A stretch of 59,931 nt of DNA from Welwitschia mirabilis (taxonomy: Eukaryota; Gnetophyta; Gnetopsida; Welwitschiales), in the NCBI GenBank assembly GCA_051453625.1, contig JBOZIK010000001.1:92098390-92158320 (forward strand). The letters run 5' to 3'. The translations under genes and the position numbers were made by a program. The notes below the pieces were generated by a model. That model made no database searches. It saw only the letters and a list, made by a program, of their open reading frames with translations, and was not told the origin of the DNA. Below, piece after piece: positions 1 to 11,451 of the stretch; position 1 is the first letter of the stretch, and every line of letters starts with the position of its first letter.

Positions 1-315
1 AGTGACAGTTTCTTAAGTAATATAGGTTATGAGGATAACCTTTGTTAAGGTTGAGCATTATTAGTTTAGGTGCATTGTTCTTTTTTCTTTCAAGATTAAC
101 CTTTTATAAGTGTGTAAGTTTTTTCATTACAAGTTATTTTTGTTGCTAGAATATGTAAGTATTTCTTGCTAAAATTAATTCTCTTTCTTCTAGCTTAGAC
201 CTTCGATGGATTACAACATTTGAGTCCACTCCCATCTATATTAGTGTGTTGTATTATGAAAGATATCTATTTTATTTGTGAATTATAGAATCTTCTTAAG
301 TGCTATAAGCATTTA
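1..315 (+). repeat. E1 5' LTR, 3' portion only
   Basis: It aligns along its whole length with 11130-11451 (shared blocks include TTTATTTGTGAAT and AATATAGGTTATGAGG), with many point differences, mostly transitions. The LTR begins outside the window. The right end is blurred by a 10-N gap at 316-325, just before the primer site. Confidence 0.8.
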
Positions 316-339
316 NNNNNNNNNNACACTATAACATCT

Positions 340-357
340 TGGCATTATTTCCAGGGA
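340..357 (+). other. E1 primer-binding site, tRNA-Asp type
   Basis: The 18 bases TGGCATTATTTCCAGGGA match the complement of a plant tRNA-Asp 3' end used by Athila elements (TGGCGCCGTTGCCGGGGA) at 12 of 18 positions. Five of the six differences are C-to-T or G-to-A. It lies just downstream of the LTR and fixes the element's orientation as +. Confidence 0.7.
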
Positions 358-1045
358 AGGCTACTTAGAGTTTGAGAGTTATCATTACTCAAGTTAGTAT
401 TTGGATATTAGTTTGGATGTTTACTTGTAGTAGCACTATATTTTTAGCTATAGTAGTGTAGGTTTTCTTTTTACAATTTCATTTTTTGCATTCTGAAATA
501 AAACCTTTATCATTTACTTCATCATCCAAATTACGTGCGATAATGATGACCTCTATGCCTTGAGTTTTTAGCTTTCTATTTTCTCAAAAAATTTTAGCAT
601 TTTTTCTATTATCCCCTCTATTGTTCAAATGACTTAAAAGGATGACAGTCTGCTTTCTATGTTTTCTATTTCTATCATTTTAGCATTTTTGTTTTTGTAT
701 TTTTTTTTTTCGGTTTCTATGTTTCTGTTATCCAAACTATCATTCAGACGACCATAAGAATGACATGTGCTATGCATGAAAACTGAGCATGCTGGGACAT
801 GGTAAAATTTGCTAAGAAAGAAAAATATCAGAAAAAGCGTCTATTCATAGAGGAAAATATTTAAGAAGATTTTATCGACTTTGAAATTAACTCAGGTGTA
901 AAGTAAAGGTACATAAATTTCAAAAATTCTAAAAATTTCTACATTTATTTCTTCAGAGCCTAATTTTGTAAAAGTAAATTTTTCAAAATATTTTTTTGAT
1001 GATAGTTTTTAATTTTTAAATATTTCTGGCTTATCGCAAAAGCAA
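358..1045 (+). other. E1 untranslated leader
   Basis: There is no readable coding frame. It is T-rich, and it carries two copies (622-652 and 739-770) of a TCATC/GATGA hairpin-like motif that recurs in the 3' noncoding part of the same element. The copy at 741-764 has a perfect 6-bp stem (TCATTC ... GAATGA) around a 12-base loop. Confidence 0.5.
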
Positions 1046-2656
1046 ATGCAAATCACTTCATTTAATATACTCCTTATCATTAGAATCCCTATGATTACAA
1101 TTAGTAAACCTAATAGTAATGTCATCCTTAGAGAATTAATTTCTAATAAAAAATGTAAAATCCAAATCCCTTTTGATTTATCTCCTAGAGATGATGTTGA
1201 ACTTAGAAACCTAAATGCTTATCCCATTTTTAGTGGCGAACTTGATGAAGATCCTTTACAACACATTGCCAACATCAAATAGTTAGTGCTTACTTTAGAA
1301 AATGATAAGAAAATAATAAGTGATAGAACTTACATGGTCATTTATCATGATCATTTTCCCCATCACTTTAAAAGATAAAGCTAAACTTTGGTTAAAAATG
1401 ACTTTTTATAAAAGTTTAAAATCATGTCGTCAAGTTTAAGAAGCTTTCATTATAAAATTTATGAGTGAAACTACCATTAGAAAATTTAAGAAAAAAATAA
1501 CCAACTTTCAACAACAACCTAATGAAGATCATGCCTCCACCTATGAAAGATTTTTTGTTGCTTTACATTCAAACTCTGTAAATGCTTTTTCTCAAAAAAA
1601 ATTGGTAGACTATTTTTATAGTGAATTTAAAATTCAAATAAAAAAATAATTAATTTTTGTGTGGAGGAAATTTATTAAACCTTACTTTAAAAAATTCTTG
1701 AAAAGTATTGAAAGAGTTGGTGGAAGTGAGTCAAACTTGGCCTAAACCCTCATGTAGAGAAAATCGAACTATAGGTAAAATCACTAAAGAGCTTAAGGAG
1801 GTTAAACAAGGTAAAAAAAAAAAAAATAATAACTATAAATAAACCAATAAATATCATTAAGGCTTTCATCTTAAATTTAGAAAAGTACAATCAAATGATT
1901 TTAGATGTAAAGGTGGCAATAAAGAAGAGTGTAGTTGTAGCTTCAACTTATGATTTATGCAAAGACAATTATCATGTTACAAAAGAATGTCCTTTACTTC
2001 TAACATATAAAGAAAGAATTTATGAATAAGTGTGTGCCTTTAACCAAAGATCCTCAAACTTTAGCCAAAATTAAAACCAAATTCAAATCCAAAATCACAA
2101 TAATTTTCAACCTAGGATGAGTCGATAACTCAACTTCAAAAATTTTCAAACAGATTATCCTAACTTCCAACCATTCTTAAAAATATTTGAGAACATAAAT
2201 TCCCAATCAAACAACTCAAATAATCAAGTAAAATCAACCAACTCACACAACCAAGATGATCAACTTAGAAATTCCATTGACAAGTTGAGAAAAAAACAAG
2301 AAAGAATAAGTTCTAACATTGAAAATCTTATGAGTTTTTTGTAACAAATCATGCTTGTTAATCAAAAATCATAAGGGTTACTTCTTACTCAATCCCTACC
2401 AAATCCAAATGAAGTTAAGAAAGATCATAAGGTGATCATGAGAAGTGGAAATGAAATAACACCTCCCATCCATGAGGCTTCAACATCTCAAAGTAATAAA
2501 AACAATGAAGAAGAGGATATAGAAATTTTAGAAAATCATTCTTTCCCTTCTCCTTTAAGAAAAAAAAATTCTTTTTATAAGAAAATTATTACCCCTTGGC
2601 TTGATAGATTGAATACAAATCTTACGTTTAATAAACATCTTAAAATCTTAATGTAA
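1046..2656 (+). pseudogene. gag: E1 gag (capsid/nucleocapsid) remnant
   Basis: Gag would form the virus-like particle that packages the element RNA in the cytoplasm. Readable pieces are 1046-1282 (ending FSGELDEDPLQHIANIK, the start of a retrotransposon gag domain), 1461-1649 (TYERFFVAL ... LVDYFYSEF, the domain's C-terminal half), a zinc-knuckle remnant at 1949-2000 (LCKDNYHVTKECP, first cysteine not visible), and 2432-2656, which begins with MRSGNEITPP. The last resembles the LRSGKE motif that Athila elements keep between gag and protease. Stops and frameshifts separate the pieces. ATG 1046 opens the first readable piece, but the true start could be upstream. Confidence 0.75.
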
Positions 2657-2829
2657 AATGTAAGTATCAATTTACCATTTTGAAAACTTTTGCAAGAGAA
2701 CCCTAAGTATTCTATGTTATGGAAAGATCTGATTAGGAGGAAATAAAAACAAACCATTTCTACTGAAGTCTTCTTAGAATAATCCATTAATAACTTAGTT
2801 TTATAAAAATGTTCAAGGTTTAAAGATTT

Positions 2830-3265
2830 AGGGGCAGTAACTATTAGTGTCACTTTAGAGGAAAATAGAAGAATTATGAAGGCTTTGATTAATATTGGAG
2901 CTAGTATCAACATTATACATTTGCATATTTGTCAACAACTTGGGTTGGAAAATAGAATAGATCCTATAACAATTATTTTAGAATTGGTAGATACATCTAT
3001 TAAGAAAACTGTAGGTGTGATTAAGGATTTAGTCATTCAGGCTAAAGAAGCATTCTACCCATTGATGTTGTTGTAATAGAAATTGAACATAGAAGTGGTT
3101 GCCATTTACTTCTAGGTAGAGTTTTTTGTGAAACAATCCATTATATTATAGATAGAAGAATAGGTTTGGTGGAGTGTAATTTAGGAAATAAGAAGTTTTC
3201 AATAAGAGTGTTTAATGTAGTTGAAAAAGATTTAGATAATGATTTGAGTGTGGAAAAGAAATAAA
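2830..3265 (+). pseudogene. E1 aspartic protease remnant
   Basis: The frame from 2876 reads ALINIGASINII, where active Gypsy proteases have ALIDLGAS: the catalytic Asp is Asn (GAT to AAT). A stop at 3074-3076 (a TAA) is followed in another frame by LLLGRVFCETIHYIIDRR, the usual ILGRPFL...ALID half of the fold. The enzyme would have cut the Gag-Pol polyprotein. The Asn change and the frameshift make it dead. Flanking residues agree well with Athila/Tat-type proteases. Confidence 0.75.
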
Positions 3266-3839
3266 GCCAATTTTATTTTTATATCACTGTCCACTTGAAA
3301 AAAGATAGTCAATGATTCATGAGCTAACTTTGTTTCATGATCAACTTGAAGTAGAAAATTTAAACATTTTTAATGAAGATCAACTTGATTTCAATCATCT
3401 AAAATTGATTATTTTAATCTAGAGAGTAGAGAGACTGAGTCTATTAACTGTGTAAAAGTTCAAGATTTGAGCAAAACTAAGATTTTATACTTTAAGAATG
3501 GTCATGCACTACTGACTTTTAGATGATAGTCTGAGATGATAGTGAACTTTCCTAAAAATTTAATAGAAGATAAAATTTAAATTTAATTTTGAATCTAAAA
3601 CCTTTATCTAGTGGACTGAAATATATTTTTTTGAATAATGGTCTAAATAAACCTTTAATAATTAAAGAAAATATTTTTCCTCAATAAGAATCAAGTTTAA
3701 TCTCTCTTTTATAATTTAAGGTAAATGCGTTTTCTTGTTCTCATAAAGATTTGATAGCCATTTCTATCTCAATTGTTCAAATAAAACCTATTAAGCAACC
3801 CTAATGTAGACTTAATCTAGCCCTTAAGTAAGTTGTGAA

Positions 3840-4460
3840 AGACGAAATCATAAACTTAATGAATGCTAAAATCATTTATGCCATAGCTGATAAGAGTGGG
3901 TTAGCCCTTTGATAGTAGTGCCTAAGAAAGATTGGAATTAGAGGATGTGCATAGATTTCAGAAAATTAAACAAAGTAATTAAAAAAATCATGTCCTTTTC
4001 CTTTCTTGATCAGATACTTGATAGAAGTCAGAGATATGTATTTTATTATTTTCTTGATGAATATAGTGATTACGATTAGATTTGTATTGCTAGTAAGAAC
4101 CAAACCAAAACTATTTTTATTTCATTGTTTGGTACTTTTTCTTTTTAACACATGCCTTTAGGACTTTGTAATGCTCTTGGTACTTTTCAACATGCTATGA
4201 TGGGTATTTATCTGATATGTTAGAGAATTTGATTGAAATTTTTATGGATGATTTATCTATTTATGCTGAAACTTTTAAATAAATTTTAGAATGATTAGAA
4301 AAAGTCCTTCATCAATGCATTTCTAATGGCCTATATTTAAGTTGAAAAAAGAGTTTATTTTTGGTTGAAAGTGGAATTATCTTAGATCACCATATTTTGA
4401 AAAAAGGGATTAGGATGAACCCTAAAAAAGTTAGTAATATTTAAAATATAAATCCCCCTA
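3840..4460 (+). pseudogene. E1 reverse transcriptase remnant
   Basis: RT would copy element RNA into cDNA from the tRNA primer. In order one sees VPKKDWN then RMCIDFRKLNKV, FYYFLDEYSDY (consensus FLDGYSGYNQ), FGTFSF-stop-HMPLGLCNALGTFQHAM, and the catalytic block FMDDLSIYAE at 4241-4270 with both aspartates intact. Stops and small indels break the frame, for example near 4080 and 4150 where family members carry sense codons. The stretch between VPKK and RMCIDF is shorter than in many Athila copies. Identification as Gypsy RT is firm, and the Athila placement rests on the neighbouring integrase and primer site. Confidence 0.85.
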
Positions 4461-4579
4461 TAAATGTAAAATAGGTTATATCTTTTCTTAGTCATTGTGG
4501 GTTTTATTATTAGTTTATTCATAATTATGCAAACATTTGTAAATACCTTTATTATTACTAGAGAAAGAAGCTAAATTTT

Positions 4580-5040
4580 AATTGAATGAATCTTGTCAGC
4601 TTTCTTCTTAAATGTAAAATTTCTTATGCTCCTATTGTAATAGGATCCAATTATGCAAAAGATTTTGGATTGATGTGTAATACTAGTAATTTTATCATGG
4701 ATGGTACACTTTATCAAAAATATGGAAATGATTTTAAAGTTATATCTTACCATAGCAAATCTTTGTCTAGAACTTAAATAAATTACACTACTACAAAGAA
4801 GGAAATGTTAGTAATCATCTTTTGCCTTCATATGCTTAAAAATTATTTTTAGGCTTTCATATGAATGTTTATACTGATCATATTATGATTTTTTATCTTA
4901 TGACTAAGAAAGACTAGTTTTAGATTGATTAGATGGATCCTCCTTATGTAAGAATTTAAATTAACCATTATTAATAAAGTAGAAAAGCATAATTGTATTG
5001 CTAATCATTTGTCTCCTTTTCTTCTTCTCTTGATGATTTT
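4580..5040 (+). pseudogene. E1 RNase H remnant
   Basis: Directly follows RT. LKCKISYAPIVIGSNYAKDF and GLMCNTSNF match the start of Gypsy RNase H (LMCDAS, with the first catalytic Asp now Asn). HSKSLSRT, NYTTTKKEMLVIIF and RLIRWILLM-stop-EFKLTI follow in order, then HNCIANHLS, the tail motif ADHLSR. The stop after WILLM sits where the family keeps Gln (CAA to TAA). The domain would have removed the RNA strand after cDNA synthesis. Confidence 0.8.
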
Positions 5041-5239
5041 GTTATTGATGATTCTTTTTTAGATGAACAAAATTTTGTCATATCTTCTACTCATCCTTCA
5101 CTTTAGTATGTAAATATTGTTAATTAATTTGTCACCATGAAAACACCATAATATTGGAATTATAATCAATTCAAATCTTTTCTTCATAGAATAGGTGACT
5201 ATGAGTGGATAGAGTCATATTTGTATCATATGTATAAAG

Positions 5240-6330
5240 ACTAAATTATGTGAAAATTTATGCCTGACTGGGAAAAATATAAAATCCTTTATCTTTGTCA
5301 TTGTGGTATTTGTGGAGGTCATTTTAATAGATAAAAAACAATTCTTCATTCTAGTTTTTATTTGCTTACTCTTTTTCAAGATTATTTTGATTTTACTAGA
5401 TAGTGTGATCCTTGTTAGCATTATGGTATCTTATTCGTGTTCAAGAGATGGCCCTTAGATCTATTCTTAAATATAAACCTTTTAACTATTAGGGTATTGA
5501 TTTTTTAGGAACTATTCACCCACCTTCCCATGATACAAATTACATTTTAGTGGCTATAGATTATGTTACTAAATGGGTTAAATCTATTCCTACTTTTTTG
5601 AATGATGTCCGAACTATTTGTCATTTTTTTTAGAACTCATACTTTTCATAAATTTGGTTTCCCTAGGATTATCATGAGTGATCAAAAAACTTATTTTATT
5701 AATCAGATTTTTATAAAACTTCTTTTGTTCATTAAAATAGAACATAGAGTATCTTATTCTTATCATCTTCAGATTAATGGACAGGATGAAAATGCAAATA
5801 AAGAAATTAAGAAAATATTATAAAAACTTATCTCTATTAATAAGAAATATTAAGATTCTAAGCTTACAATGTTCTTTGCACTTATCATACTACTTGGTGT
5901 AATTCTCTTGGTTTTTTACCTTATGAACTTATGTACAGAAAAGTTTGTGTTTTACCTGTTGACGTGTGCTATAACTCTTATTGTAATTCTTATCAACTTA
6001 ATCTCATGGACTTCATAAAAAGATTAAAGATAGATTAGCTGAATTATATCACTTTAATGAAAAATGTACTTGTGCTATATACCATCAATTAATTCATAAA
6101 GGCCAAGCTAAGCTCAAATATGAGCAAAAGGAACTTCATAAAAACTTTTAATCTGGACAACTTATACTTTTATAGAATACTAGAGTACATCTTTTGAATA
6201 ACAAGTTGACCTCTGAATGGTTAATTTCTTATCTTATAGAAAGAGTACATTCTAATAGCTCTATTGAGATTTTCATCTTAGAAAATAAGGAGATTTAGAA
6301 AGTTAATGAATAATGGTTGAAACTGTACAA
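5240..6330 (+). pseudogene. E1 integrase remnant
   Basis: Integrase would insert the cDNA into the genome. The HHCC zinc finger is at 5296-5420 (CGGHFNR-stop-KT ... CDPC), with a stop exactly at the Gln of CDxCQ. The core has DFLGTIHPP (first Asp at 5499), YILVAIDYVTKWVKSI, FPRIIMSDQKTYF (second Asp) and ANKEIKK (the Glu), so the DDE triad is visible. A C-terminal part with RLKDRLAELYHFNE and TRVHLLNNKL follows to about 6330. At least three frames are needed to read it, so it is inactive. Confidence 0.85.
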
Positions 6331-8639
6331 AGGATCTTTTGATGCAATTACGAACATGATATAAGAACTTGTTTTAGATGTTAGGATGACTTCTATCCTA
6401 TCATTTTCTAAGTTTTTTCTTAGCTTATTCCTTTAGTAGATGTTATGATAACATTTAATCATTTGTTAAGCCTAACTTATGTGTTTCTTTATGAAGTTTT
6501 CCATGACTAGTATTTGTACTTGGGTATTTTATAGTGGTAATATTAGATTCATTCAATCTTAAGATATTTCCATGTTTATGGACTTTACTTTAAAGGAATA
6601 TGTCTTAGTTCTTGTACTTTTTTTTTTTAATGGTATAAGGTCTTTGGTTATTTAGGAGTATTCCTTTTTGTCTTTCATCTCACTTATTCATCTTTGGCTT
6701 TTTGAGTGTGTGATCACATGGGAATTTTTCATCCAAAAAAGAAAAAAAGAAAAGAAATAATGCCTATGATTTAGTATATTTTATGCTTAAAGGAAAAGTA
6801 CATGATTATCATGATGTCCTATCATACTAGGGTAAATTTTTCTGAGAGGAACCTTTGATAGTGTTGGTAGTTATAGTAACTNNNNNNNNNNATGCTTCAT
6901 GGGTACTTACGTCTATCACTGTGGTTGTACTCCCCTCATCATAACAAAAGTTGTAATAAACTTTGAGGCTATAGGATTAGTGGTGTTTTTGATATCATTA
7001 GAGGCATTGCTTGTTTCTTAGACTCTTAGTATTTCCACATAATCATTTTACTTTTGAGGATTCAGGTGTGTTTATGAGACGTAAGTAGGTGAGTCCATTT
7101 TTGAATAGCTCTTGATCTTATCATTTATTATTATAAGCACTTGAGTTTTGGTATTATCATAATTACTACCTTTTTGGTAAAACTTTATAGAGTCTATACA
7201 TTTTATCATACGTTTTGTCTTAGGTGGCTTTATGATGTCTTCCTTGGGGGTTTTCTAGGTTAGAATTTAGGATAGGTAAGCAATATTTTCCTTGTTCCTT
7301 GTATCCATTTTCATTATGCCTTTCTTTGGCTTTTTAGTTTATTATTTTAATGTCATTTCTATATTTTCTTATCTTTACATATGATATTATTATTTAGTAG
7401 TTTCCTTGCTATTCATTCATGCATATCATTTTCAGTTAGCATTTGAATTTATCAGAACATCTTTTATGTTTCATAGCTTTTATGAGATTCTTTGTAACTT
7501 TTGAGTTTTGTGCTTTATCTTATTTTACTTTTTAGTTTGGGCATATTTATTAAGTTTTTATTATCAGGTATTAGCCTAATTAGTTTGTTTTCTTTAGCCA
7601 TAGTTTTATTTTATTTTGAGTTTTTAAATTTCATCATGATTTTCGTGATTCTCTTTCTCATTTCCTTTTTTTTTTGAGCTTTTTGATAAAATATGATTCT
7701 TTTATGATCATATCTAAGCCTAATTTTCTTAACTAATATCTTCATTTTTGTAAGAATTTTCACAATTCCATCAGATGACATGAGGTAGATGACAGTATGG
7801 TTTTTTCTGAGAGTTATCTTAGGGCTATTGTCCAGACAATACAATTAGACGACATTACAATAAAATTGTGTCAAACACTTTTTTCCTCATTTTTCTTTAT
7901 TTTATCATTATTTTTACTTATTCTTTTGAGAGATGATGATTACTCTAGACCTTAGCAATACCTTAAATTTTGTTCCACTTAATTCACATCTAGATTTCAA
8001 AGTTCTCAGTGAATTTGTTAAAATGAGGTATGTTTTTCTCTTCCTCTTGTTTTTCAATTTTTTTGTTTTGTTTTTTAGTTCTGATTTCTTAGTTTTTTGT
8101 TCTCTTTAATTTGGAACTTATAGACTTAATTTTCACCACATATTTTGAAAGTTATGATCAATTATGTGTTTTACATGAAAATTTTAACTTTTCTTTTTTT
8201 ACATTTAATTTATCACAAACCATAAGTCCAAACATTATGGTATTTTAGGGAAAATTGATTAGCTTAATGTGTTCAACGTTCTACTAAATTAGATTATTCA
8301 TTTAAGCACTTTAAATTTTTATCATATGTGAGGCCTACTTAAAAAACTGCTTTTTTACTTTTTGCATGTTCTGCATTTTTCTTCTCATGACTAGGTAATA
8401 TAGGATGTATAGATACTTTTAGAATGGGAAGACATATTTTCACCAATTTTCTTATTTTTTATCAATTTTAAAGGTCATTATTGCACATTCATAATGTATT
8501 TGATGCATTTATTCAATCTCACATGATGTTCCTTGTGTATTTTTGATTAAGTAGGCCCTATACACATAGATTTCGACAAGCTGAGGCTAAAGTCAAAGAT
8601 GTAGAATAAGAGGTGGGTCCTTTAGTATGGCCATAGTTA
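6331..8639 (+). other. E1 region downstream of integrase, noncoding
   Basis: T-rich sequence with no recognisable domain in any frame. It includes a 10-N gap (6882-6891) and, at about 7770-7855, three more degenerate copies of the TCATC/AGACGAC motif seen in the leader. Athila elements normally carry such a long spacer between pol and the env-like frame. Confidence 0.5.
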
Positions 8640-9700
8640 AGCATGCAAAGCCAATACATCCTCTACCTCGAAACGAATATTATTTGATGATTCAGACAAC
8701 TAGTATCTATGTTGAGCATCATTTTAGAGATTTTACGTGTAGGATAGAGCCCTAGGTTAACCAAAGCCTCTTAGATCTCTAGCTCTAGTAGATTATAGAT
8801 GTGCATAGGTCATATTATGTATCAGAGATGAGAAAGTTCTATGACATCATTCATATAAAGCATTGCTCAGATTCTTGTGGTTACTTAGTTGACATGATTG
8901 TAGCATATATTTAGGACCACATGATTATAATACTTCTATCCCACATCATAGGAGTTATAAATCTAGGTGGACTTGGATGTTTATACATTCATTTAGCTAG
9001 AGGAACTAAGGAGTGCTATATATATGGAATTGCATTAGACATTCTAGCTGATTTAATGCTAGATAGGTAGGAAGTTCTTGTCACATAGTGATCCTCGCAT
9101 ATAGAGTGCTTCATAAGGGTTGATCTATAATATCAGTTCATCATTCCAAGACAGTCATGATATGGTTACATACTTATAGATTCTAATAGCTTTTAGGCAA
9201 GAAGAGTAGATAGATTTATCAACCTTTATCTAGAGAAGACTTAGGTCAATGGTAGAGGCATGATAGTTGCAGACTTTAAGTTATCCATGCCTTATCTTAG
9301 CTTTATTTAGACGATTTGGAATACTAGAGCCTATGGGTGAGTGACACCTATCTTATATCTAGATTTCCACTTATTATTTGTATGATAAGAGCATACAAAT
9401 TCTAGGAGAGGCAAAGTGACCTCAAGTATAGAAACCTATGGTTGGGGCTATACTTAAGTGGATACATGCCCTTCTAGTAGAGACCAGTGAGACCATCAGA
9501 GGTTTTATGAATTGTGCTATTTGGACATTAGACCAAACGATCTAGGGTCTAGATCAAAGGACTCAGACATTAGAGTAGAGGATCCTAACAATTAAGAGAA
9601 GAGTCTAGTGCTCTGAGGATCATATTATTGACATGTGCTAATACATTGTCTTCATTCAGAATAGCATTATGATAGACATTCTAAAGGCTATTTGTGTTTA
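8640..9700 (+). pseudogene. E1 env-like third open reading frame, decayed
   Basis: From about 8642 one frame can be followed for roughly 250 codons with no frameshift. It is interrupted by many stops, mostly TAG and TGA, at spacings expected if CAG, CGA or TGG had mutated. Readable pieces include SEMRKFYDIIHIKHC, DMIVAYI and GIALDILADLMLDR. After a frame change near 9380 come MVGAILKWIHALLVETSE and a Gln/Leu-rich heptad-like stretch (GLDQRTQTLE, RILTIKRRV, SEDHIIDM) that could form a coiled coil. The FY...VAY...I pattern loosely resembles the env-like or transposase_32-type proteins found downstream of pol in Athila, Tat and Sirevirus elements. That assignment is an inference, and a viral-type envelope function is not shown. 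Confidence 0.45.
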
Positions 9701-11129
9701 GAAAGATGAGATAATCCATTCCATTTCCACATCATTGGACCTCCATTTCCCTAGTGATCCTAAGCATTATTTCTCTTCTTTCCCTATACTTAAGCCAATT
9801 GCCTAGATAAAGTTTGTTATGCAATGATGAGGGGAGTTATTTTATTATATATTATATCTTCCCTTCTATGTATTTTTGTACTAAAACTCATTATTATATA
9901 AACATATCATTTTTTGAGTTTAGTATGATTTAACTTTTTTTAATCCAATTTTCATGATTATCTTATCTTTTCACATGTTACGATGAAGATTGATCTTATT
10001 TGGGTGATCCTTTTAGTCATTTCTATATATTTTAGTGAAGGGCTTTTAATTATAAATGCATTAACTAATTATTTATCTTAAAAAAATTCTATCATACGCT
10101 TTTGTTTTCTAAAATTAATTTTTAAGCTTGTCATCACTTCTATCATTTAGATGATAAACTAGATGATAGTCTGGTTAGTTACTTACTTAGGTAAAACCCT
10201 CAATTTTCTTATTTTCATGATCTTGTCTATATCTCCAAGATTCTTGAGAATTTTTCTAATATGATTTATTTAGTATCTTAGCTATGTCTCTTATTAGACA
10301 AGTTGACTTATAATCATGGTTTACTGCCTGGTTTTATCAGGACTCATAAGGCTAAGTGGGAGCCTATGTTATACTACTAACTGATATATATTTGATAGGG
10401 TATTTTGAGTAGTTTTATAGGATATTAAACAAGTTTATGCTGGATTTCCATAATAATGAAGAGTTAAGATGAAAGATGTAAAAACATGCAATCTTCATGA
10501 CATTTTGTAGCATTTAGAGTAATTCACAATACTTTCTATTTTTGAGACAAACTTCCTACAAGCATTGAGGCTAATTCATTAGATGAAAACTTGTAAAAGC
10601 CTATCATCCACCTCATCATCTGGACAATTGTATAGATGATAGAATATTAAAACCAAGGAGGATGCTGACTGTGATTAACTTGATAGATAACATGGATTGT
10701 TTATGAGTTGGCATTACCCCCTTTATCATCCAGGCGACCATTAGGATAGCATCTATTATAATGCTCTACTAAACATTCACCTAACTTTTTTCATTTATCT
10801 ATATGTCTCTTGTGTGGCCATTAGGGTTGTGCCCACACTTTTTTTTTTTTTGTTATTTGTGTGTTTTCTGTTAATAAGTATCAATTCTACTCTCAACTCC
10901 ATTTTGTCTTTACTTGTATCAAAAATTCTCATGATAGGAGATCAAAAGGCTAAAGATTCATCCTTGGTAGTTGCAGAGAGATGTCTTTCTTGGTGTTAGA
11001 TTGTGCTTCCTCTATTGAGGTGTGGCTACTTTGTAACATGGATGTGGTTTGAGGCTAATACAAAGAATTCTTTTTATTTTTCTGTGCTTGTTGTTACTTA
11101 TCCCTTATATTTTATATTTCTTCTAACTC
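9701..11129 (+). other. E1 3' untranslated region and outer part of 3' LTR
   Basis: No coding signal. Hairpin-like TCATC/GATGA motifs occur at 10138-10170, 10606-10645 and 10729-10760. The 3' LTR must begin somewhere in here, but its start cannot be set because the matching part of the 5' LTR is outside the window. No clear polypurine tract was found. Confidence 0.45.
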
Positions 11130-11451
11130 AGTGATAGTTTCTTAACTAATATAGGTTATGAGGGTAACCTTTATCAAGCTCAAGCATTATTAGTTTAGAT
11201 GCATTATTCCCTTTTCTTTCTAAATTAACTTTGTATAAGTGTATTGCATTATAATTTTCTACATTATAAGTTATTTTTATTACTAGAATACATAAGTGTT
11301 TCTTACTAAAATCAATTTTCTTTCTTCTAGCCTTGGACTTTAATGGATTACAACATTTGGGTTCATTCCCATCTATATTAATGTGTTATATTATGCAGGA
11401 TATCTATTTTATTTGTGAATGATAGGATCTACTTAAGTACAATCATTTGCA
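11130..11451 (+). repeat. E1 3' LTR, portion matched to the 5' LTR
   Basis: Direct diverged copy of 1-315. Homology fades after TTAAGTAC at 11433-11440; the best guess for the terminal CA is at 11450-11451. Confidence 0.75.

Larger units (their letters stand above)
1..11451 (+). mobile_element. E1: degenerate Athila-like Ty3/Gypsy LTR retrotransposon
   Basis: Positions 1-315 and 11130-11451 are diverged direct copies of one sequence and form the two LTR ends; the outer part of the 5' LTR lies before the window. Between them, on one strand and in Gypsy order, are a tRNA-Asp type primer site, gag, aspartic protease, reverse transcriptase, RNase H and integrase (to about 6330), then about 4.8 kb of extra 3' sequence with an env-like frame. 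The primer type, the motif RSGNEI between gag and protease, and the extra 3' frame point to the Athila lineage (family knowledge). Every domain carries stops or frameshifts, so the element cannot act on its own. No target duplication can be checked because the left end is missing. Confidence 0.85.

Noticed and set aside
10814-10999. 61-codon frame with a hydrophobic start that looks like a signal peptide
   Set aside because: The hydrophobic run comes from a poly-T tract in the E1 3' region. There is no homology, no conserved neighbour, and it lies in untranslated or LTR sequence.
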